Of a DNA stretch of 64,000 nucleotides, positions 53,631 through 64,000 are shown in pieces. The DNA comes from Methylobacterium sp. CB376. GTDB lineage: Bacteria; Pseudomonadota; Alphaproteobacteria; Rhizobiales; Beijerinckiaceae. The notes below the pieces were generated by a model. It ran no database searches. It saw only the letters and a list, made by a program, of their open reading frames with translations, and was not told the DNA's origin. The DNA is taken from the NCBI RefSeq assembly GCF_029714205.1, contig NZ_CP121648.1:4353001-4417000 (forward strand), given 5' to 3'. The position numbers and the translations under genes were made by a program. Numbering within the stretch: the stretch's first letter is position 1; the number at the start of each line of letters is the position of its first letter.

Positions 53631-53779
53631 CCGTCGCGTCCCCGGGACCTCGCTCGCGCGGGAGAGTATCCCACCTCGCCGCCGCCGGGGAACCGGGGCT
53701 TGCGCGCGATCCCCGCGCCGCGCCAGGGAGGAGGCCGCGCAGCGCACGACCGGAGCGGCCCGCGATCAGCATCGACACG

Positions 53780-54496
53780 GTGGCGGATCTCCTCCTCGCG
53801 GCCCGCGGCGGCGCGCGGGTTCCCTGGCGGGCGGTCGCCCCGGCCGATCCGGCCGGCGCCTACGCCGTCCAGGACGCGGTCGCCGCCCGGCTCGGTCCCG
53901 TCGGCGGCTGGAAGGTCGGCGCGGCGAATCCGGAGGCGGTGCCGAACGCCGCGCCGTGCCCGGCCGCTTGCCTGCGCGGGAGCGGAGCCGTGCTCGACGG
54001 GCCGGAGTGGCGCCTGCGGGGCATCGAGGCGGAGGTCGGGCTGCGGCTCGGGCGCGACCTCGACGGCGCGGCCCCGCGGGCCGAACTGGCGGCGGCGGTG
54101 GAGGCGGTCCTGCCGGTGATCGAGGTCGTGGAGACGCGCCTCGACGGCTGGGGGGAGGCCGACCCGCTCGCGCGGCTCGCCGATCTCCAGAGCCACGGCG
54201 CGCTGATCCTCGGCCCACCCTCCCGCCTCGATCCGGCGGCGCTCGACCTGCGCACCGTCGCGGCGGACCTCAGCGTCGACGGCCGGGCGGTGGCCGCGAC
54301 GCGGGGCGGCAACCCGGCGGAGGATGTCTGGCGGCTGCTGGCCTGGCTCGCCGACCACGCCGCCGCGCGCGGGCGCCCGCTGCGCGCCGGGCAGGTCGTC
54401 ACCACCGGCTCCTGCACCGGGATGCTGTTCTGCGCGCAGGGGACGCGGGTGGCGGCCGAACTCGCCGGGATCGGCGCGGTGGCGATGCGCTTCTGA
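53780..54496 (+). CDS. Fumarylacetoacetase-superfamily hydratase (2-keto-4-pentenoate hydratase-like)
   Basis: A protein of about 238 residues, related to MhpD-type 2-oxopent-4-enoate hydratases. VGGWKVGAANPEA, GIEAEVGLRLGRDLDG (metal-binding Glu pair), PVIEVVETRLDGW and VVTTGSCTGML are family marks. Start choice is unclear: GTG at 53780 is used, but an upstream non-ATG start at about 53765 (ISIDTVADLL) would fit the usual N-terminus. The convergent neighbour is the M32 peptidase. The substrate is probably a 2-oxo acid of a ring-cleavage pathway, by family analogy. Confidence 0.78.
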   Translation: MADLLLAARGGARVPWRAVAPADPAGAYAVQDAVAARLGPVGGWKVGAANPEAVPNAAPCPAACLRGSGAVLDGPEWRLRGIEAEVGLRLGRDLDGAAPRAELAAAVEAVLPVIEVVETRLDGWGEADPLARLADLQSHGALILGPPSRLDPAALDLRTVAADLSVDGRAVAATRGGNPAEDVWRLLAWLADHAAARGRPLRAGQVVTTGSCTGMLFCAQGTRVAAELAGIGAVAMRF

Positions 54497-54520
54497 CGCC
54501 GCGGCTCCCGGCCCCGCGGC

Positions 54521-56020
<1,500 letters not shown>

Positions 56021-56146
56021 GCCCCGATCGATCCCCTGGCTGCCGACCCGCCGCGGGTCCGGCTCGCCGACCCGCCCCGCCCTGGCTATCATCCCGGCGG
56101 CGGCGCGGCGACCCGGTCGGGCCCGGCCGCGACGCGGAGCGAGACC

Positions 56147-56404
56147 ATGGAGGATCCCACCGGCCCGGCCCTCGATCTGGCGCGCCGCCTCGAGCGCGCC
56201 TGCCTCGATCACGGCCGCAAGGCCCTCGACCTGCACAAGGCCGCCGCCTCGGCCGCCCAGGCCCGGGACCTCTACGCGGCGCAGCAGGCCTACCGGACCG
56301 CCCAGGATTCCCTGAGGCTCGCCCAGGAAACCGTCGCGGAGGTGCTGGCCGCCGTCTCGGATTTCCTGAAGCCCCTGGGGAAGGACCGCGATCCGGCGCG
56401 GTGA
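56147..56404 (+). CDS. Small helical hypothetical protein
   Basis: An 85-residue, highly helical protein starting MEDPTGPALDLARRLERACL, with TAQDSLRLAQETVAEVLAAV near the end. It has no membrane segment. It is divergent from the peptidase gene by 126 bases and 92 bases before the ECF sigma gene. Helical composition hints at a phasin-like or coiled protein, but no family is recognised. Confidence 0.55.
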   Translation: MEDPTGPALDLARRLERACLDHGRKALDLHKAAASAAQARDLYAAQQAYRTAQDSLRLAQETVAEVLAAVSDFLKPLGKDRDPAR

Positions 56405-56496
56405 GGCCTGCCGGATCGCCGTAACCGGCGTGCCGGTCCGGCGAAGACGGGGCGACGGGGCGGCCCCGCGGGGCGGGCGCCGTCCGAGGAGGCGTG

Positions 56497-57141
56497 ATGG
56501 CGAGCGCGACCGAGCCGAGCGACGAGGCGCTGCTGCCGCGCCTGCGGGCGCGGGACGAGGCGGCCTTCCGGCTGCTGGTGCGGCGCCACCACGTCCGCCT
56601 CGTCGCGGTGGCGCGCGGGGCGGGGCTGCCGCCGGAGGCGGCCGAGGAAGTGGTGCAGGAATCCTGGATCGCCGCGATGCGCAACCTCGACGGCTTCGAG
56701 GAGCGCTCCGCCCTGCGCACGTGGCTCACCGGCATCGTGGTGAACCTCGCCCGCAAGGCGGCCCGGGCCCGGCGGCGCACGGCCACCTTCTCGGACCTCG
56801 CGCCCGCCGACGCGGAGGAGGACGGGTTCGACGCCGACGCCTTCCTGGCCGACGGGCACTGGCGCCAGCCGCCCTGGCACTGGTCGGAGGTCGATCTGGA
56901 GCGGGCGCTGGCGGGGCGGCAGGTCTGGGCCGCGGTCGAGGCGGCGATCGCCGCGCTGCCGCCGCTCCAGGCCTCGGTGCTGCGCCTGCGCGACGTCGAG
57001 GGCTTCGGGGCGCGGGAGACCGAGGGCCTGCTCGGCCTCAGCGAGGCGCGCCAGCGGGTGCTGCTCGACCGGGCGCGGTGGCGCGTGCGCGCCACCTTCG
57101 AGCGCCTGACCCGCGAGGCGCCCCTGCGCAGTGCCTCGTGA
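56497..57141 (+). CDS. ECF-type RNA polymerase sigma factor
   Basis: A 214-residue sigma factor. Region 2 lies at about residues 25-95 (DEAAFRLLVRRHHVRLVAVA, QESWIAAMRNLDGFEERSAL), and region 4 at about 145-200 (LPPLQASVLRLRDVEGFGAR, LLGLSEARQRVLLDRAR). The linker between them is long and contains HWRQPPWHW. AGGAGG precedes ATG 56497; GTG 56494 is also in frame. The next gene is a zinc-finger anti-sigma-like protein 19 bases away, so the two form a regulator pair. Confidence 0.9.
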   Translation: MASATEPSDEALLPRLRARDEAAFRLLVRRHHVRLVAVARGAGLPPEAAEEVVQESWIAAMRNLDGFEERSALRTWLTGIVVNLARKAARARRRTATFSDLAPADAEEDGFDADAFLADGHWRQPPWHWSEVDLERALAGRQVWAAVEAAIAALPPLQASVLRLRDVEGFGARETEGLLGLSEARQRVLLDRARWRVRATFERLTREAPLRSAS

Positions 57142-57160
57142 CCGGAACAGGGGGATGCCG

Positions 57161-57409
57161 ATGATGCGATGCCGCGAGGTGGCGGAGCGGGCCGGGGCGG
57201 TGCTCGACCGTGAGGCGGACCTGCCGACCCGGCTGCGGGTGCGGCTGCACCTCGCCGCCTGCGCGCCCTGCCGCCGCTTCCTCGCGCAGATGCGGGCCGC
57301 CCGCGCCCTGCTGCGCGGCGCCGCGCCGCCGCCCCTCGACCCGGCCCGGGAGGAGGCCCTCGTCGCCCGGGTCCTGGGTGGGGAGCCCCGCGGCGACGAG
57401 GGCGCCTGA
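57161..57409 (+). CDS. Zinc-finger anti-sigma factor-like protein
   Basis: An 82-residue protein starting MMRCREVAERAGAVLDREAD. The motif HLAACAPCRRFL (His-x3-Cys-x2-Cys) is the zinc-binding part of ZAS/zf-HC2 anti-sigma domains. No membrane helix follows, so it is a short soluble form. ATG 57161 is preferred to 57155, since AGGGGG lies six bases before it. It probably binds and inhibits the sigma factor encoded directly upstream. Confidence 0.85.
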   Translation: MMRCREVAERAGAVLDREADLPTRLRVRLHLAACAPCRRFLAQMRAARALLRGAAPPPLDPAREEALVARVLGGEPRGDEGA

Positions 57410-57423
57410 CGCCCCGGCGCCGG

Positions 57424-58524
57424 TCAGGGTGCCGCGCCGCGCCACGCCGCCGCCACCGCTTCCAGGCTGGTCGCGGGCAGGTCCCGGCGGATCGCCGCCG
57501 GGCTGCGCGAGAAGCGCGGCGCGGGGGCCGGCTGCATCACCCCGTCGACCTCCAGGTAGGTCCCGCGGGCCGCGAGGTGCGGGTGGGACGGCGCCTCGCT
57601 CAGGGTGAGGACGGGGGCGAGGCAGGAATCGGTGTCCTCCAGCAGGCGGCACCACGCGTCGCGGGTCCGGGTCAGGAACAGGGCCTCGAGCCGCCGGTGC
57701 AGGGCCGCGCCGTCGCGGTCGTCGAAGGCGGGATCGTCCTCCAGCCCGACCCGGCGCCGGAACTCGGCGAAGAAGTGCGGCTCCAGCGCCGCGAGGGCGA
57801 CGAAGCGGCCATCCGCGCAGGCGTAGGTCCGGTAATAGGCCGTGCCGCCGTCGAGCAGGTTGGCTTCCCGCGCCTGCGTGCCGAGGCCCTGGGCCGCGAA
57901 GTCGCTCGCCATCGCCATCAGCGAGGCGGCGCCGTCGCAGATGGCGCAATCCACCACCTGCCCGTGCCCCGTCCGCCGGGCCGAGAGGATCCCGGCCAGG
58001 ATCCCCATCGCGAGGTAGAGCGCGCCGCCGCCGAAATCGCCGACGAGGTTGAGGGGCGGCACCGGGTGGCTCTCCGGCCCGATCGCCGCGAGGGCCCCGG
58101 TCACCGCGATGTAGGTGAGGTCGTGCCCGGCGCGCGCCGCGAGCGGCCCCTCCTGGCCCCAGCCGGTCATCCGCCCGTAGACGAGCCGCGGGTTGCGGGC
58201 GAGGACCACCTCCGGCCCGAGGCCGAGCCGCTCCATCACGCCGGGGCGAAAGCCCTCGATCAGCGCGTCGGCCTCGTCGAGGCAGGCGAGCACGCGGGCG
58301 CGGTCGCCCGGCGCCTTGAGGTCCGCCGTGACGGTGCGGCGCGAGCGGGTCAGCACGTGGCGGGAATAGGGATCGGCCCCGCCGGGCCGGTCGACGCGCA
58401 GGATGTCGGCGCCGAGATCGGCGAGCAGCATGGCCGCGAAGGGGCCGGGGCCGATCCCGGCGAACTCGACGAGGCGCAGCCCCGCGAGGGGCCCGGTCGC
58501 GGCGGGCGGGGCAGGCGGGGTCAT
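57424..58524 (-). CDS. CoA transferase, CaiB/BaiF family (alpha-methylacyl-CoA racemase type)
   Basis: A 366-residue class III CoA-transferase-family protein. [35 protein letters not shown] and the catalytic-region [15 protein letters not shown] are present. [20 protein letters not shown], with the conserved Asp, resembles alpha-methylacyl-CoA racemases (AMACR). The start at 58524 follows family length. It is divergent from an acyl-CoA dehydrogenase gene, pointing to joint work on branched or 2-methyl acyl-CoA esters. Confidence 0.9.
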   Translation of the reverse strand: MTPPAPPAATGPLAGLRLVEFAGIGPGPFAAMLLADLGADILRVDRPGGADPYSRHVLTRSRRTVTADLKAPGDRARVLACLDEADALIEGFRPGVMERLGLGPEVVLARNPRLVYGRMTGWGQEGPLAARAGHDLTYIAVTGALAAIGPESHPVPPLNLVGDFGGGALYLAMGILAGILSARRTGHGQVVDCAICDGAASLMAMASDFAAQGLGTQAREANLLDGGTAYYRTYACADGRFVALAALEPHFFAEFRRRVGLEDDPAFDDRDGAALHRRLEALFLTRTRDAWCRLLEDTDSCLAPVLTLSEAPSHPHLAARGTYLEVDGVMQPAPAPRFSRSPAAIRRDLPATSLEAVAAAWRGAAP

Positions 58525-58703
58525 GGCGCGGCAAAGCTCCCTGCGGCGCTCCCCGGCGGCGCCGGGCCGGTTCGGCGGGGGAGCGGGGTGTTCGGCGGCC
58601 CGGGCCCGCCGGCCTTCCTGGCCGGCGCCCGCCCGCATGCTACAGGATCGGGCCTGAGCGAGGGCAAGGATTGGTTCGCGCCCTCGCCGCCGGGAGGCCG
58701 CCG

Positions 58704-59834
58704 ATGCTGTCAGACGACCAGATCCTCATCCGCGACACGGCCCGCAGCTTCGCGCAGGCGCGCCTGAGGCCCTTCGCGGCGGAGTGGGACCGGGACTCCC
58801 GGTTCCCGCGCGAGGCCGTCGCGGCCCTGGGCGAACTCGGCTTCCTGGGCATGCTGGTGCCGGAGGCCTATGGGGGCTCGGCCGTGGACCACGTCTCCTA
58901 CGCGCTCGCGATCGAGGAGATCGCGGCGGGGGACGGGGCGGTCTCGACCATCATGAGCGTCCACAATTCGGTGGCCTGCGTGCCGATCCTGCGCTTCGGC
59001 ACCGAGGCGCAGAAGGAGCGTTTCCTGGTGCCGCTGGCGCGGGGCGCGCAGCTCGGCGCCTTCTGCCTGACCGAGCCGGGGGCCGGGTCGGACGCGGGCG
59101 CCGTCACGGCGCGGGCGCGGCGCGTCGGCAACCGCTACGTCCTCTCGGGCACCAAGCAGTTCATCACCTCGGGGCGCAGCGCCGACCTCGCCATCGTCTT
59201 CGCGGTGACCGATCCGGAGGCCGGCAAGAGGGGCATCTCGGCCTTCATCGTCCCGACCGCCACCCCGGGCTACCGCGTCGCCCGGATCGAGCACAAGCTC
59301 GGGCAGCGCGCCTCGGACACCGCCCAGATCGTGTTCGAGGACATGGAGCTGACGCCCGACCTGCTGCTCGGGCAGGAGGGAGAGGGGCTGCGGATCGCCC
59401 TCTCCAACCTGGAGGGCGGGCGAATCGGCATCGCCGCCCAGGCGGTCGGCATGGCCCGGGCCGCCTTCGAGGCGGCCCTCGCCTACGCGGGCGAGCGGGA
59501 GACCTTCGGGCAGAAGCTCACCGCCCACCAGGCGGTGGCCTTCCGCCTCGCCGACATGGCGACGCGGATCGAGGCGGCGCGGCTCCTCGTGCACAACGCC
59601 GCGCGGCTGCGCGATGCCGGGCAGCCCTGCCTGAAGGAGGCCGCGATGGCCAAGCTCTTCGCCTCCGAGATGGCCGAGGCCGTGTGCTCGGACGCGATCC
59701 AGATCCACGGCGGCTACGGCTACCTGGCGGATTATCCCGTCGAGCGCATCTACCGGGACGTGCGCGTCTGCCAGATCTACGAGGGCACCAGCGACGTGCA
59801 GCGCATCGTGATCAGCCGGGCGCTGACGGGCTGA
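58704..59834 (+). CDS. Acyl-CoA dehydrogenase
   Basis: A 376-residue FAD acyl-CoA dehydrogenase starting [20 protein letters not shown]. It contains [12 protein letters not shown] and TKQFITSG (FAD contacts), [20 protein letters not shown] and the catalytic Glu in [17 protein letters not shown]. This resembles butyryl/short-chain and isobutyryl type enzymes. GGGAGG precedes the ATG. It starts 179 bases from the divergent CoA-transferase gene; their promoters lie between. Confidence 0.93.
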   Translation: MLSDDQILIRDTARSFAQARLRPFAAEWDRDSRFPREAVAALGELGFLGMLVPEAYGGSAVDHVSYALAIEEIAAGDGAVSTIMSVHNSVACVPILRFGTEAQKERFLVPLARGAQLGAFCLTEPGAGSDAGAVTARARRVGNRYVLSGTKQFITSGRSADLAIVFAVTDPEAGKRGISAFIVPTATPGYRVARIEHKLGQRASDTAQIVFEDMELTPDLLLGQEGEGLRIALSNLEGGRIGIAAQAVGMARAAFEAALAYAGERETFGQKLTAHQAVAFRLADMATRIEAARLLVHNAARLRDAGQPCLKEAAMAKLFASEMAEAVCSDAIQIHGGYGYLADYPVERIYRDVRVCQIYEGTSDVQRIVISRALTG

Positions 59835-60441
59835 GCGGCGGCAGCGCCGAGGCCGGGCGATTCGCCCCGACCGGCACCGGGATGGCGCGGTCCCGGATCC
59901 GGTTCGGGCGCGGTCCGAGGTATGGGTCCGATCCGGCGGCGTGACCCCTCCCGCGCGGCGGGCGCGGGGACCTGCGCGACCCGAGCCACCCCGAAGAGGC
60001 GCCGCGCGCCCAGGATGATCCTGGCAGAGCGCCGCGGCCAGGGCGCTTGTGATCGACGAGAGAGTGCCGCGGAAGCGATGAGGTCGGGCTGTCCGCCCCG
60101 ACTGACCCTGCTGAGAAGCAGGACCGACTGCCCGCTTCAAGGTCGATCGCCCCGCATTAATTTCATATGAACCATATTTCCGCTTTGCCGCGGGATCGCA
60201 GCGGTCATGCAAACGGGTGCGGGAACGGCACAGAACGGTCGAGCCGACCCGAAACCACTTGTTATCCTTAACGGCATTTTAACCCCGCGTGCGACAAAGA
60301 TCGTCCCGCGACGACCGGGGCAGGCCGCCGCCGCCTCCCGCCGCACAGGCGGCGGCCGGCAGCAGGGCCCGGAAGACCCGACACGATTCGATCCTTCGCC
60401 AGCGCGAGCGGCCCGGAGCGGGGCGCTCCAGGAGGGCAACC
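59835..60441. other. Long intergenic region upstream of flagellin
   Basis: About 600 bases with no convincing gene. Two AT-rich patches stand out, at 60155-60195 and 60250-60285, and the second is a plausible promoter zone of the flagellin gene with a leader of about 160 bases. No sigma-28 consensus (TAAA and GCCGATAA) is recognised. Confidence 0.4.
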
Positions 60442-61926
60442 TTGACGAGCCTGCTGACCAACTCCGCCGCGATGACGGCGTTGACCACGCTGAAGTTGAT
60501 CAACGCGAACCTCGACACCACGAGCAACCGGGTGTCGACGGGCCAGCGCGTCTCGGCCGCGGCCGACAACGCCGCCTACTGGTCGATCGCGACCGCGGTG
60601 CGCTCCGACAACGCCTCGCTCGGCGCCGTGAAGGACTCGCTCGGCCTGGGGGCCTCCGCGGTGGGGACGGCCTATAACGGCATCAATAGCATCATCTCGG
60701 ACCTGCAGAACATCCGGGCCAAGCTGCAGACCGCCCTCCAGGGCGGGACCGATCGCAGCAAGGTGCAGACCGAGATCTCCGCCATCCAGAACAAGATGAA
60801 GGCCACGGCCGACTCGTCCGTGTCGAACGGAGTGAACTGGCTGTCGGTGGATTCCTCGGCCACGAACGCGCGGTTTCGTCCGGTGGAGAGCGTGGTGGCG
60901 GGCTTCGCGCGCAATGCCGCCGGCACCGTCTCGTTCTCGACCATCGACGTCAACGTGAACGCGATCAAGCTCTACGACGTCAACGCGACCAGCATCACCT
61001 CGGCGGCGACCCAGGCGCAGTTCACGGCAGGCCAGTCGCTCACCGGGACGCCGCTCTTCACGAACGGGACGGCCGACTTCTCGGGCACGAACGAGGTCAA
61101 CTTCACCCTCCAGATCGACCGGCTCGGCACCGCGGGTGGGGCGGCCGGAACGGCCGCGGGCGCCTATGGCGGCAAGGTGAACATCGTCCTGAACAATTCG
61201 ACGCTGATAACGGCGGCAAACGATCGCTCGAAGGTCACGACGGACGAATTCCTGAGAGCCATCAACAACGTCATCGGCGCGAGCACGTTGCCCCAGACGG
61301 GAGCCGGCGGCTCCGCGGTGGCGATCACGACGGGCGGGCTGAAGGGCCTGATCACCGCCGCCCTCGATTCCTCGGGCCGGCTGGTCTTCCGCACCACGGA
61401 TACCGGCGCGACCCTGACCGCCACCCTGACCGTCGGGACCGCCACGGCGGGCAACACGCTGAAGGATTTCGGCTTCGGCACGACGGCGGGGCTCGCGGCC
61501 ACCGGCAAGGGCACGGATGCGGGAACCACCACGGCCCGCGGCATCATCGACACGAGCGTCGGCAGCTACGATGCCTCCTTCGGCGGCGGCAGCTACTCGA
61601 TCGCCAATTTCGACATTTCGAAGCTGGTCGGGACGGCCGGCGACAGCAACCTCAAGGACATTATCGCGGCCGTCGACAAGGCCCTGGCGGCGGTCACCGA
61701 TGCCGGCACCAAGCTCGGCGCGGGCAAGAACCAGATCGAAGGCCAGACGAGCTTCGTCGACTCGCTCATGAAGGCGAACACCGCCACGATCGGCACCCTG
61801 GTCGACGCCGACATCGAGGAGGAATCGACGAAGCTGAAGGCGCTGCAGACGCAGCAGCAACTCGCCGTCCAGGCGCTCAGCATCGCGAATTCCTCAGGGC
61901 AAGCCCTGCTCACCCTGTTCCGCTAA
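60442..61926 (+). CDS. Flagellin
   Basis: A 494-residue flagellin. The conserved N-terminal D0/D1 part is SLLTNSAAMTALTTLKLINA, then NRVSTGQRVSAAADNAAYWS. The middle variable domain (about 170-390) is rich in Thr, Gly and Ala. The C-terminal D1/D0 part ends LAVQALSIANSSGQALLTLF-R. The start is TTG at 60442 with AGGAGGG six bases before; no ATG lies closer to the conserved N-terminus. The protein is exported by the flagellar type III system and forms the filament. No other flagellar gene is near. Confidence 0.93.
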   Translation: MTSLLTNSAAMTALTTLKLINANLDTTSNRVSTGQRVSAAADNAAYWSIATAVRSDNASLGAVKDSLGLGASAVGTAYNGINSIISDLQNIRAKLQTALQGGTDRSKVQTEISAIQNKMKATADSSVSNGVNWLSVDSSATNARFRPVESVVAGFARNAAGTVSFSTIDVNVNAIKLYDVNATSITSAATQAQFTAGQSLTGTPLFTNGTADFSGTNEVNFTLQIDRLGTAGGAAGTAAGAYGGKVNIVLNNSTLITAANDRSKVTTDEFLRAINNVIGASTLPQTGAGGSAVAITTGGLKGLITAALDSSGRLVFRTTDTGATLTATLTVGTATAGNTLKDFGFGTTAGLAATGKGTDAGTTTARGIIDTSVGSYDASFGGGSYSIANFDISKLVGTAGDSNLKDIIAAVDKALAAVTDAGTKLGAGKNQIEGQTSFVDSLMKANTATIGTLVDADIEEESTKLKALQTQQQLAVQALSIANSSGQALLTLFR

Positions 61927-62402
<476 letters not shown>

Positions 62403-62509
62403 GGCGAGGCGGGGGCCTTGTAGGCCGGCCCGCTTCACCCTGTCAATTCCCTTCCCGCTCCGAACCGCACGCCGTGCCTTCTCGGGCGACGAGGACCTAC
62501 GGACCGCGC

Positions 62510-62797
62510 ATGCGCTCGCTTCTCTGGCTCATCGACAACGTCATCACGCTCTACGTCTATCTCCTGATCGCGAGCGCGGTCCTGAGCTGGCTCGTCGCCT
62601 TCAACGTCGTGAACGTCCGCAACCCCATCGTCTCCCAGATCGAGGATTTCCTGTTCCGGGTGACCGATCCGGCGCTGCGGCCGATCCGGCGCATCCTGCC
62701 GAATCTCGGCGGGATCGACATCTCGCCGATCATCCTCGTCCTGCTCCTGTTCTTCCTGCGCAACCTGATGTTCGAACTCTTCGCGACGCTGGCCTGA
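62510..62797 (+). CDS. YggT-family membrane protein
   Basis: A 95-residue protein starting [20 protein letters not shown] with two hydrophobic helices separated by [20 protein letters not shown], the conserved YggT loop (P.R...P..GG.D.SP). A DUF167 gene follows one base after its stop, an association common in alphaproteobacteria. It may play a part in membrane or osmotic homeostasis; the exact role is not known. Confidence 0.9.
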   Translation: MRSLLWLIDNVITLYVYLLIASAVLSWLVAFNVVNVRNPIVSQIEDFLFRVTDPALRPIRRILPNLGGIDISPIILVLLLFFLRNLMFELFATLA

Positions 62798-62798
62798 C

Positions 62799-63113
62799 AT
62801 GACCCGGCCCTGGCGCCTCCTGACGGACGGGCTCGAAGTGCGGGTGCGGGCGACCCCGCGGGGCGGCCGCGACGCCGTCGAGGGGATCGAGACCCGCGCG
62901 GACGGCCTGCCGGTCCTCAAGGTCCGGGTGCGGGCAGCCCCCGAGGACGGGGCCGCCAACGCGGCGATCCGCGCCGTCCTCGCGGAGGCGCTCGGCTGCC
63001 CCGCCCGCGCCGTCACCCTGGCGGCGGGCGCCACCGCGCGGGTGAAGCTCTTCCGCGTGGCCGGCGACGGCCAGGCCCTGGCTGCCCGCATCGGCGCCCT
63101 GCTCGGGCCCTGA
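62799..63113 (+). CDS. DUF167 (YggU) family protein
   Basis: A 104-residue protein starting MTRPWRLLTDGLEVRVRATP. LKVRVRAAPEDGAANAAIRA is the DUF167 core (V.A.PVDGKAN), followed by a helix-strand unit and ARVKLFRVAGD. These small alpha/beta proteins are widespread with no assigned biochemical function. It starts one base after the YggT stop codon, so the genes are co-translated. Confidence 0.92.
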   Translation: MTRPWRLLTDGLEVRVRATPRGGRDAVEGIETRADGLPVLKVRVRAAPEDGAANAAIRAVLAEALGCPARAVTLAAGATARVKLFRVAGDGQALAARIGALLGP

Positions 63114-63189
63114 CGAAAGGCGTATCGCACCGCGCCGCGCCGCGGTGCGACAAGGCGCCGAGCTCCGCACGCTCCTCCGAGGGACGACG

Positions 63190-64000
63190 ATGAAAACGAA
63201 TCCGGGCCGGTTCTTCGAGGATTTCCGCCTCGGCGAGACCATCCGCCACGCCACGCCCCGCACCGTGACCACCGGCGACGTGGCGCTTTACACCGCCCTC
63301 TACGGGCCGCGCTTCGCGGTGCAATCCTCGGACGCCTTCGCGCGGGCCTTCGGCTACGAGCGGGCGCCCCTCGACGACCTGCTCGTGTTCCACGTCGTCT
63401 TCGGCAAGACGGTCCCGGACATCTCCCTCAACGCGCTCGCCAATCTCGGCTACGCGGAGGGCCGCTTCCTGCGGCCGGTCTATCCGGGCGAGACCCTGTC
63501 CTCGGTCTCGGAGGTGATCGGCCTCAAGGAGAGTTCGAACCGCCAGACCGGCGTGGTCTACGTGCGCTCGACGGGCTACGACGCGGGCGGGGCGCCCGTC
63601 CTGACCTATTGCCGCTGGGTGCTGGTGCGCAAGCGCGACCCCGCCGCGGCGATCGCCGAGGAGGCGGTGCCGACGCTTGCCAAGGCGGTCGAGGCCGCCG
63701 ACCTGGCCGCCTCCCTGCCGCCCTTCGATCCGGCCGCCTACGACACGGTTCTGGCGGGCAGCCCGCACCGCTTCGGCGACTACGCCCCGGGCGAGCGCAT
63801 CGACCACGTCGACGGCATGACCGTCGAGGAGGCCGAGCACCAGATCGCCACCCGCCTCTACCAGAACACCGCCAAGGTCCATTTCGACGCGCACGCCGTG
63901 AAGGAGACGCGGTTCGGGCGGCGGCTGATCTATGGCGGCCACGTCATCTCGCTGGCGCGGGCGCTCAGCTTCAACGGGCTGGCCAACGCGTTCTCGATCG
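63190..64000 (+). CDS. mcd: Mesaconyl-CoA hydratase (MaoC family), 5' part
   Basis: The window holds the first 270 codons of a double-MaoC-domain hydratase. MKTNPGRFFEDFRLGETIRH, LDDLLVFHVVFGKTVPDISL, NALANLGYAEGRFLRPVYPG and VYVRSTGYDAGG are typical of mesaconyl-CoA hydratase (Mcd, also called MeaC in Methylobacterium). It interconverts beta-methylmalyl-CoA and mesaconyl-CoA in the ethylmalonyl-CoA pathway, used to make glyoxylate during growth on C1 and C2 compounds. The C-terminal hot-dog domain is complete up to ISLARALSFNGLANAFSI, then the sequence ends. Confidence 0.9.
   Translation, partial: MKTNPGRFFEDFRLGETIRHATPRTVTTGDVALYTALYGPRFAVQSSDAFARAFGYERAPLDDLLVFHVVFGKTVPDISLNALANLGYAEGRFLRPVYPGETLSSVSEVIGLKESSNRQTGVVYVRSTGYDAGGAPVLTYCRWVLVRKRDPAAAIAEEAVPTLAKAVEAADLAASLPPFDPAAYDTVLAGSPHRFGDYAPGERIDHVDGMTVEEAEHQIATRLYQNTAKVHFDAHAVKETRFGRRLIYGGHVISLARALSFNGLANAFSI

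Overview
The window reads as chromosome (or a large replicon) of a GC-rich alphaproteobacterium, most likely a Methylobacterium-type methylotroph. Evidence for this: a mesaconyl-CoA hydratase (ethylmalonyl-CoA pathway) at the right edge, alphaproteobacterial-style flagellin, small GTG/TTG-started genes, and GC-rich codon use throughout most of the sequence. The genus assignment is inference from gene content, not from a marker-gene comparison.

Positions 1 to about 31 kb are an accessory region. It opens with the C-terminus of one tyrosine integrase, a 49-nt 3' fragment of tRNA-Gln(CUG) that looks like an attachment core, and a second complete integrase facing the other way. Behind these lie many broken genes (NRAMP transporter, sdhB, MucR and CsbD fragments, a CopD-like gene with one stop codon). 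An IS6-family element has an IS21-family element inserted in its transposase (6-bp target duplication visible). Further on are a chemoreceptor fused in frame to an IS3 transposase tail, FixL/FixJ fragments, and several IS3 ends. Between the scars are intact cargo genes: a cysteine hydrolase, a coiled-coil membrane protein, an Old Yellow Enzyme relative, a branched-chain-type periplasmic binding protein, a class II aldolase with a nearby LysR regulator, a complete aa3-type cytochrome c oxidase operon (DUF2189-coxB-coxA-two coxC-like genes-coxD, 16.1-21.6 kb), a four-PAS GGDEF-EAL protein and an Hsp20 chaperone.

Positions 31-44 kb carry a probable catabolic operon (FAD monooxygenase, DUF485 protein, ActP-type symporter, cupin, TetR) with an AT-rich palindrome in its promoter region. 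After it come a hybrid histidine kinase, a small HTH protein, a PAP2 phosphatase, a small protein with a double-glycine leader-like motif and polyglycine tail, a VanZ-like protein and a TadE/TadG pair.

Positions 44-53 kb hold a dipeptide-type ABC importer (two permeases, two ATPases, two paralogous binding proteins) with a metal-dependent amidohydrolase at the head of the operon, suggesting import and hydrolysis of an amide, cyclic imide or peptide-like compound. Positions 53-64 kb look like ordinary core genome: FAH-family hydratase, M32 carboxypeptidase, ECF sigma with zinc-finger anti-sigma, CoA transferase and acyl-CoA dehydrogenase, flagellin, tRNA-Ala(CGC), YggT, DUF167 and mesaconyl-CoA hydratase.

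A roughly 80-95 bp palindromic repeat family occurs at least four times (17.85, 27.9, 29.6 and 46.2 kb). One copy lies inside a cox gene and is read through in frame.
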